Shown here: in pieces, positions 58,915 to 64,000 of the stretch
How positions within the stretch are numbered: the first letter of the stretch is position 1
Layout of the letters: every line of letters begins with the position of its first letter
From: Pseudonocardia sp. TRM90224
GTDB taxonomy: Bacteria; Actinomycetota; Actinomycetes; Mycobacteriales; Pseudonocardiaceae
Direction of reading: 5' to 3'
DNA length: 64,000 bases
NCBI RefSeq assembly: GCF_021245725.1
Contig: NZ_JAJGSX010000034.1
Coordinates: 1-64,000 of the forward strand
The notes under the pieces: generated by a model
The model's database searches: none
The model's input: only the letters and a program-made list of their open reading frames with translations
What the model was told of the DNA's origin: nothing
Translations under genes and position numbers: made by a program

Positions 58915-60896
58915 CGAACGGCGTCGTGCGACTGGGCCGAGCTGACCGGGACCAGCGGCACGACGTTCACCGGGACGGCCATGAAGTGCATAATCTCCTC
59001 GTGGTTCGTCGAGAGCACCGCGTTGGCGGCGCCGAGGCGGAAGTGCAGGTCCACCTCGACGGCCGGTGAGTCGAGGTCGACCTCGATGTTGGGGTCGCGC
59101 AGCTCCCGGCTGAGCCGGACCACGTCGACGTCGAACCGGACCCCGGGACGGACCCGGACCGGCGCGCCGCTGCCGTTCCAGGGCAGGAGATCACGCTCCT
59201 GGTCGACCCGGCAGAGCGGCTGGGTCTCCAGATCGAAGCGGAGCAGCTCGTCCAGCACGAGCCGGGCCTCCTCCGGCACCTGCGGCCGGATCCGCTCCTG
59301 CCACCAGCGGCGGATCACCTCGGGGCCGTTGGCGTCGGTGAACAGGTAGCCGATCGCCTCCGCGTACGCGGGCGCGCCCCGCCCCTGGGCGCGGCTGTGG
59401 GCCGTGGCCAGCGGGCCGACGTCGGCGGCCTGCGCGACCCACTCGCCGAACGAGGTGATCACGCTGCTCTGCCGGATCCCGGCCAGCCGGCGCAGCCCCG
59501 CCCAGACGTGGCGCAGCACCGCGTTCTCCGCGAGCACGCGGGCCCAGAACAGGAACACCTGCATCCGCTGGTTCTCGGCGAAGGTCATCGAGTCGTGCGC
59601 CAGCACGTACTCGAAGTCGTCGTCGTCGCCGCGGATGCTCACGATGCCGAACTTGCTGCTCTCCTCGCTGAACTCGGTGTTGGGCAGGAGCATGATCGGG
59701 TACACCGCGATGCGCGAGACGTGCTCGGACAGCTCGTCGTAGCCGGCGATGAACGACTCGACGGTCTCCCCGGGGGCGCCCCAGATGAGCTCGGCGTAGC
59801 AGTCCAGGTTCTGCCCGGCCAGCCAGACGGCCAGGTCCTTCCAGGCGTTCACCTTCATGTTCCGGCGGTTCATCCGGCGCAGCGCGGCATCGTCGAGGGT
59901 CTGCAGGGCCAGCGTGAACGAGCTCTTGAGCCCGACCTTCGCCATCCGCTCCACGATCGAGAAGAACGTCGCCGACTTGTTCTTCGCCCACGATGTCTCG
60001 AACGCCGCCGGGAAGCCGGTGCGGGCCCGCACGTCGATCAGGTCGTCGATGAATTCGAGGTCGATGGGCAGCATCCCGAAGTTGGCGTCGCAGGCCACGA
60101 TGGTCGGCACTTCGAGCTGGGCGAAGAGTTCGAGCTCCTGGCGCAGCCGCTCCCTCGAGAACGCCCTGACCCGCTGGCCGATCGCGCCGCCCCAGTAGCA
60201 GAACGCGCACTTGTACGGGCAGCCGCGGTTGGTCTCCATGATCGCGACGTCGTAGCGGAAACGGCCGTCCGGCCCGACGAGGTCGACGGCTCCGGTGAGG
60301 AACGGCGACGGGATCTCGTCGAGGTCCTCGATCCGCTTCCGCTCGCCGGTCGTGTGCACCTTCCCGTCGCGGTCCTTCCACGACAGCCCTTCGATGTCGT
60401 CGAGCGCGCAGCCCGGTTGCAGGTCGGCGGCCTGCAAGCCGGTGCGGAGCAGCTCGCGGAAGGTGATCTCGCCTTCGCCGTTGACCACGACGTCGACGTC
60501 CGGGTGCTCGCGCACGACCCGCTCGGCCTGGTTGGTGACGTGCGTGCCGCCGAAGACCACGAGCCCGTCCGGCACGAGCTGCTTGTAGGTGCGGGCGAGC
60601 GAGCCGAAGGCCCGCACGTTCCACCCGAGCGCCGAGAAGGCCATGACCTTCGGCAGCTCGCCGCTGAACAGGAAGTTCGCCATCTGCACATGGGTGAGCC
60701 CGCCACGCATGTTGCGGACAGCGATGTCGTGGGTGGAGCGGACGGCGGCGTCGCCGTCCGCCATGGCCTTCAGGTATCCGGCAGCCAACGGCAGCGATTC
60801 CAGCGGCATGTCCCACACACCTTGCTGGACGATCCACACTCCACGGCGGGTGTCCGACGCCTGTGCGGCACCCACTCCTGGATCACGAGAACCCAT
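58911..60896 (-). CDS. B12-binding-domain radical SAM enzyme
   Basis: A 661-residue radical SAM protein. The N-terminal part (about residues 20-190) resembles a cobalamin-binding domain (VVFGGTHVTNQAERVVREHPDV; NGEGEITFRELLRTG), and the cluster motif is NRGCPYKCAFCYWGG near residues 225-233. VACDANFGMLPIDLEFIDDL and ELIWGAPGETVESFIAGYDEL follow. The last 200 residues are unassigned. Such enzymes do methylation or C-C bond chemistry on unactivated carbon. The ATG at 60896 follows a GGGGGA ribosome site. Confidence 0.87.
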   Translation of the reverse strand: MGSRDPGVGAAQASDTRRGVWIVQQGVWDMPLESLPLAAGYLKAMADGDAAVRSTHDIAVRNMRGGLTHVQMANFLFSGELPKVMAFSALGWNVRAFGSLARTYKQLVPDGLVVFGGTHVTNQAERVVREHPDVDVVVNGEGEITFRELLRTGLQAADLQPGCALDDIEGLSWKDRDGKVHTTGERKRIEDLDEIPSPFLTGAVDLVGPDGRFRYDVAIMETNRGCPYKCAFCYWGGAIGQRVRAFSRERLRQELELFAQLEVPTIVACDANFGMLPIDLEFIDDLIDVRARTGFPAAFETSWAKNKSATFFSIVERMAKVGLKSSFTLALQTLDDAALRRMNRRNMKVNAWKDLAVWLAGQNLDCYAELIWGAPGETVESFIAGYDELSEHVSRIAVYPIMLLPNTEFSEESSKFGIVSIRGDDDDFEYVLAHDSMTFAENQRMQVFLFWARVLAENAVLRHVWAGLRRLAGIRQSSVITSFGEWVAQAADVGPLATAHSRAQGRGAPAYAEAIGYLFTDANGPEVIRRWWQERIRPQVPEEARLVLDELLRFDLETQPLCRVDQERDLLPWNGSGAPVRVRPGVRFDVDVVRLSRELRDPNIEVDLDSPAVEVDLHFRLGAANAVLSTNHEEIMHFMAVPVNVVPLVPVSSAQSHDAVR

Positions 60897-61004
60897 CGAA
60901 ATCCCCCCGAACGTTCCTGCTCTCGACTCCGAAATGGCATGCCTCATCGACCCCGGAGCCGCACCGCCGCTCCCCCGGTGGGAGCGGACGGCGGCATGCG
61001 GGGC

Positions 61005-61064
61005 CTGGTTACTGCGCTTCTGGTTATTGCGCTTCTGGTTACTGCGCTTCTGGTTACTGCGCTT
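61005..61064. repeat. Four direct copies of a 15-bp repeat
   Basis: CTGGTTACTGCGCTT occurs four times in a row from 61005 to 61064, the second with a single change (ATTG for ACTG). It is in the 179-bp gap between the methyltransferase stop and the radical SAM start, with the minus strand transcribed. It may be a regulator-binding array or slippage-prone filler. Confidence 0.8.
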
Positions 61065-61075
61065 TCAGCGAGCTG

Positions 61076-61732
61076 CTACGACACGGGACGGCAGGTTGCG
61101 TAGAGGAACCCGGGGTGCACCTCGCTGGCCTCGCAGTTCCAGCCGAGCGCACCCAGCCGCTGCTCCAGCTCGGGCGGGTCGCGGAAGACCTTGACCACCT
61201 TGTAGCGGCTGCCGTCCTCCAGCGTGCGCCACACCGCGACGTCCGGGTCGTGCTCGTCGAACTCCTCGATCCGGCGCTCGTAGGAGGTGACGTCGACGAA
61301 CTCGACCACACCGTCGGGCGTCACGGCCTGCTTCACCGACGTCCAGAAGGTCTCGAAGAGCTCCTCGGGCACGTGCGCCAGCCAGTGCGCGAAGAAGATG
61401 GCCTTCCACTGCCGCGTCGGGGTCCACGAGAACAGGTCGACCTGCTCGAACGAGACCCGCGGCATGCCGCGTTCCTTCGCGCCGGCGATCATCTGCGTCG
61501 AGCCGTCGAGACACGTGATCGAATCGCAGACGTCGACCAGGTAGCGCGTCCAGAAGCCGTTCCCGCTGGCGATCTCCAGGAGGTCGCCGTGCAGGTTGCC
61601 GGCGCGGATCTTCGCCAGCAGCGCCGGCATCGCCGGGGCCATGTACGGTTCGAAACCCGCGTCGAACGTCGCGGCCCGCGCCGAGTAGTACGCGAGCTGG
61701 CTCGACAGCAGGTCCTCGTGCACCTTCGTCAT
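61076..61732 (-). CDS. SAM-dependent methyltransferase
   Basis: A 218-residue class I methyltransferase: the SAM loop is DLLEIASGNGFWTRYLVD, the acidic residue follows in ITCLDGSTQMI, and AIFFAHWLAHVPEEL is motif III. No transmembrane helix. It is part of the minus-strand cluster, 43 bp downstream of the MFS gene. Whether it methylates O, N or C is not clear. Confidence 0.85.
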   Translation of the reverse strand: MTKVHEDLLSSQLAYYSARAATFDAGFEPYMAPAMPALLAKIRAGNLHGDLLEIASGNGFWTRYLVDVCDSITCLDGSTQMIAGAKERGMPRVSFEQVDLFSWTPTRQWKAIFFAHWLAHVPEELFETFWTSVKQAVTPDGVVEFVDVTSYERRIEEFDEHDPDVAVWRTLEDGSRYKVVKVFRDPPELEQRLGALGWNCEASEVHPGFLYATCRPVS

Positions 61733-61775
61733 CCGTTCCTACCCTTCAATTCGGTTCATATGTCTCTGGGGACTT

Positions 61776-63002
61776 TCACGGCCGCGCGGCGGTGAGGTTC
61801 GCCCGGCGGACCACGGGCGCCACGACGGCGGCGGTCGCCACCAGCAGGACGGCGCCTGCGGCATAAGGAACGGACAGGTCGATCCGGGCGGCGAAGCCGC
61901 CTAGCACGGCACCGACGGGCACCGCGCCGAGCGCGACCATCCGGAACGCCGCCACAACCCGGCCGAGCACCTCCGGCGGGGTGATCGCCTGGCGGAGGGT
62001 CTGGCCCAGCACGTTGTAGGCCGCGATGCACGCGCCGGCGACGACCATCGCGCCGATCACCGGCGGCACCGAGCTCGCGAACGCCAGCACCACGAGCGCG
62101 CCTGCCAGCACCACGAGCGTCGCCAGCAACGCGCGGCCGGCGCCCAGCCGCCGCGCCACCGGCGGGGCGAGCACCGCGCCGAGCAGGCCACCGACGGCGA
62201 GCGGCGCGAACAGCAGGCCGAACCCCACCGCGCCCAGCCCGAGCCGCGCCTCCGCGTACACGACCCGGAGGGTCTCCACCGACGCAAAGGCGACATTGAC
62301 CAGCGCCGTGGTGAGCGTGAGCGTCAGCAGGAGTCGGTGGCGCACGAGGAACCGCAGCCCGGACAGGATGTCCGCGCCGATGCCGCGAGCGATGTCCCGC
62401 CCCTGCGGCGCGGCGACGGCCGTCCGCTGCGCCGGCCCTCGCAGCAACGGGGCCAGCAGCACCGCGCTGAGGACGAAGCTGACCGCGTTGCCCAGCACCG
62501 CCGCCGCCGCGGCGAGCGTGAACAGCGCCACCCCCAACGGCGGCCCGAGGAACTCGGTGTTCACGGTCTGCGCGATGCTGATCCGCGAGTTTGCGGTGCC
62601 CAACGCCACCGGGTCGGAGCCCACGAGGTCGGGCACCGCGGCCTGGCTGCTCGTGTCGAACACCGTCTGCCCGAGGCCGAGCAGGAACCCCATCACCACG
62701 AGCAGCGGCACCGTCAGCAGGCCCGTCGCCAGCAGGGCGGCGGTGGCGAGCACCACGACGACCCGGCCGACGTCGGCCACCACCATCAGCAGCACCCGCG
62801 GGCACCGATCCACGAGCACGCCGCTGACCAGCCCGAGCGTCGCCCACGCCAGGTACGGAGAGGCGACGATCAGCCCGATGACGGCCGGGTCGGCGGTGAG
62901 GCTCGCCGCGATGAGCGGGAGCGCCGCCGCGTAGATGCCGTCGCCGAGCGTCGAGACGGTGGTGGCGGCGAGCAGCCGGCGGAACGGGCGCCCGGTGGTC
63001 AT
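61776..63002 (-). CDS. MFS transporter
   Basis: A 408-residue major-facilitator protein with about twelve hydrophobic segments; the motif between helices 2 and 3 is GLVSGVLVDRCPRVLLMV. It resembles exporters of the MdfA/enterobactin exporter (EntS-like) type and could export the cluster product. It starts at ATG 63002, overlapping the stop of the transferase gene (ATGA), so it is coupled to that gene. Confidence 0.87.
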   Translation of the reverse strand: MTTGRPFRRLLAATTVSTLGDGIYAAALPLIAASLTADPAVIGLIVASPYLAWATLGLVSGVLVDRCPRVLLMVVADVGRVVVVLATAALLATGLLTVPLLVVMGFLLGLGQTVFDTSSQAAVPDLVGSDPVALGTANSRISIAQTVNTEFLGPPLGVALFTLAAAAAVLGNAVSFVLSAVLLAPLLRGPAQRTAVAAPQGRDIARGIGADILSGLRFLVRHRLLLTLTLTTALVNVAFASVETLRVVYAEARLGLGAVGFGLLFAPLAVGGLLGAVLAPPVARRLGAGRALLATLVVLAGALVVLAFASSVPPVIGAMVVAGACIAAYNVLGQTLRQAITPPEVLGRVVAAFRMVALGAVPVGAVLGGFAARIDLSVPYAAGAVLLVATAAVVAPVVRRANLTAARP

Positions 63003-64000
63003 GGTCGGCTCATCAGCGCGACGAGGGGCTGCGGACGCAGACCCATGCGGATCTTGAAGCGCTCGTTGAGCCGCCCGCACTCGACGACCTTCACGCCGGC
63101 CGACCACCCGAGTTCGAGCACCGCCCACCACAGCGCCCAGTACGGGCTGAAGGTGAGGTCAGCGCGGTCGCGCACGTACCCCGCGGCCCAGTACTGCAGC
63201 CGGTCGCGTTCCTGGAAGCACACGCCGACGCCGAGCGTCTCCCCGCTGGCAGAGACGATCTCGAGCAGGCGGCAGGCCGGCCCGACCTGGCGCAGCATCC
63301 CCGCAAGCCGGTCGGGGTCGTAGTAGCGCGGTGAGCCCGCGCGCGCCGCCGTGGCGGCCACCAGCCGCAGCAGCTCCACGAGCTGCGGGTGGTCCGGCCC
63401 GTGCTCGACGGTGCTGACCCCCTGCTCGGCGGCCCGGCGCAGCTGGCGGCGCAGCTCGTGGCGCACCGGTTTGCGCAGCCGCGACACGTACGACTCCGGG
63501 TCCGGGTACTCGGCGGTCTCCAGCAGCCAGCGCGGCACCAGCTCGCGCCGGTGCAGCCCGCGCTCGACCAGCAGTGGCACGGCCGGCGAGTCGGCCTCGA
63601 CGTTGACGAACCCGAACAAGGGGCAACCGAGCGCGTCGGCCTGCCCGGCGATGGCCTCGACCAGCGGGTCCAGCGACGCGGTGTCCCTGGCCAGCACCCG
63701 CGTGTCGGGGCAGTGCCACATCGCCGAGAGCAGGGCTTCCTGGCCGGGCGCCAGCCCGAGCAGACCCAACGGATCGGCCTGGCGGTAGAGCGGCGCCGCG
63801 GCCCGGAGATCGGCGTGGTCGGCGCCGTCGCGGATCTCGACGTAGCGGTTGGCGGTCACCGCCGCCACCGGGTGGGCCTCGTAGGCGCGGACGAACGGCA
63901 GCTGCTGGTAGAGGACGGCATCGACCTTCGAGCACAGCTCGTCCCACCCGGGGCCGAGTTCGGCGGCGTGCTCGACGACCCGGGTCGAGGGTGTGGATCT
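62999..64000 (-). CDS. FemAB/GNAT-like transferase, 5' end outside the window
   Basis: The minus-strand frame stays open to the last base, so the protein has at least 333 residues here and begins beyond 64000; the first visible residues are RSTPSTRVVEHAAELGPGWDEL. The GNAT_6-type domain has SYVSRLRKPVRHELRRQLRRA, GVGVCFQERDRLQYWAAGYVRD and KVVECGRLNERFKIRMGLRP. It is related to the transferase at 57745. A GTG at 63868 is in frame but lies within the domain. It is probably the first or an early gene of the cluster. Confidence 0.8.
   Translation of the reverse strand, partial: RSTPSTRVVEHAAELGPGWDELCSKVDAVLYQQLPFVRAYEAHPVAAVTANRYVEIRDGADHADLRAAAPLYRQADPLGLLGLAPGQEALLSAMWHCPDTRVLARDTASLDPLVEAIAGQADALGCPLFGFVNVEADSPAVPLLVERGLHRRELVPRWLLETAEYPDPESYVSRLRKPVRHELRRQLRRAAEQGVSTVEHGPDHPQLVELLRLVAATAARAGSPRYYDPDRLAGMLRQVGPACRLLEIVSASGETLGVGVCFQERDRLQYWAAGYVRDRADLTFSPYWALWWAVLELGWSAGVKVVECGRLNERFKIRMGLRPQPLVALMSRP

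Noticed and set aside
62999..63868. Complete transferase gene starting at GTG 63868
   Set aside because: The frame remains open and domain-like up to the last base of the window, so the real start is outside.

Overview
The window is GC-rich DNA (well over 70% G+C in most genes, with GTG and occasional TTG starts and short ATGA/GTGA/TGATG gene overlaps). It is dense in TetR/AraC/MerR/SARP regulators, Ser/Thr kinases of the PknK and PknD type, and 13E12-type (DUF222) HNH proteins. This points to a chromosomal segment of a large-genome actinomycete, most likely Pseudonocardiales (Pseudonocardia-like). That placement is an inference from gene families, not from a marker gene. No rRNA, tRNA, CRISPR array or complete insertion sequence was seen.

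Layout. 0-13 kb: the 3' end of a 13E12/HNH gene, then small regulator-enzyme pairs (flavin-dependent oxidoreductase, Tat-exported repeat/beta-lactamase lipoprotein, AraC with an NmrA-like protein, a double-MerR regulator with a DUF6194 protein, TetR with an FAD monooxygenase), a PknK-like kinase, and a CGNR regulator facing an EamA exporter across twin operators. 13-26.3 kb: a coherent candidate biosynthetic locus. It holds a Fe(II)/2-oxoglutarate oxygenase, a cupin, a LeuA-like acyltransferase and 2-oxo-acid dehydrogenase E1 alpha/beta in one translationally coupled operon, plus LeuC, LeuD, an FAD/NAD(P)-binding oxygenase-like protein, an isochorismatase-fold protein, an aminotransferase, and NarL/LuxR, LysR and SARP regulators. 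A 38-bp element is shared by the promoters of the oxygenase operon and the SARP gene. 26.4-41.8 kb: a VOC protein, AraC, a kinase with about 11 NHL-like repeats, an IclR-cupin-amidase operon, a TetR-controlled three-subunit molybdenum hydroxylase, an NCS1 permease, and an orphan nuoH behind a TetR operator.

41.8-46.3 kb is a scar-like region: a truncated TPR gene, a full-length 13E12/HNH gene in inverted orientation to the one at the left edge, about 870 bp of non-coding DNA with a 137-bp imperfect hairpin, a 61-bp palindrome that also occurs at 11.45 kb and an array of about ten 22-bp tandem repeats, and an S-adenosylhomocysteinase-like gene with an exact 39-bp internal tandem duplication. 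46.4-55.7 kb carries ordinary oxidoreductases, hydrolases, three RibD/DHFR-fold proteins and a TetR-membrane protein-SDR unit with a well-defined operator.

55.7-64 kb is the second candidate biosynthetic locus and the least familiar part of the window. It is a minus-strand series encoding a FemAB/GNAT-like transferase that runs off the right edge, an MFS exporter, an SAM methyltransferase, a B12-type radical SAM enzyme, a second FemAB-like transferase, and a 662-residue protein that appears to be two AlkB-like Fe(II)/2-oxoglutarate oxygenase domains in tandem. Together these look like an undescribed small-molecule or peptide-tailoring pathway. The product cannot be deduced from the sequence alone.
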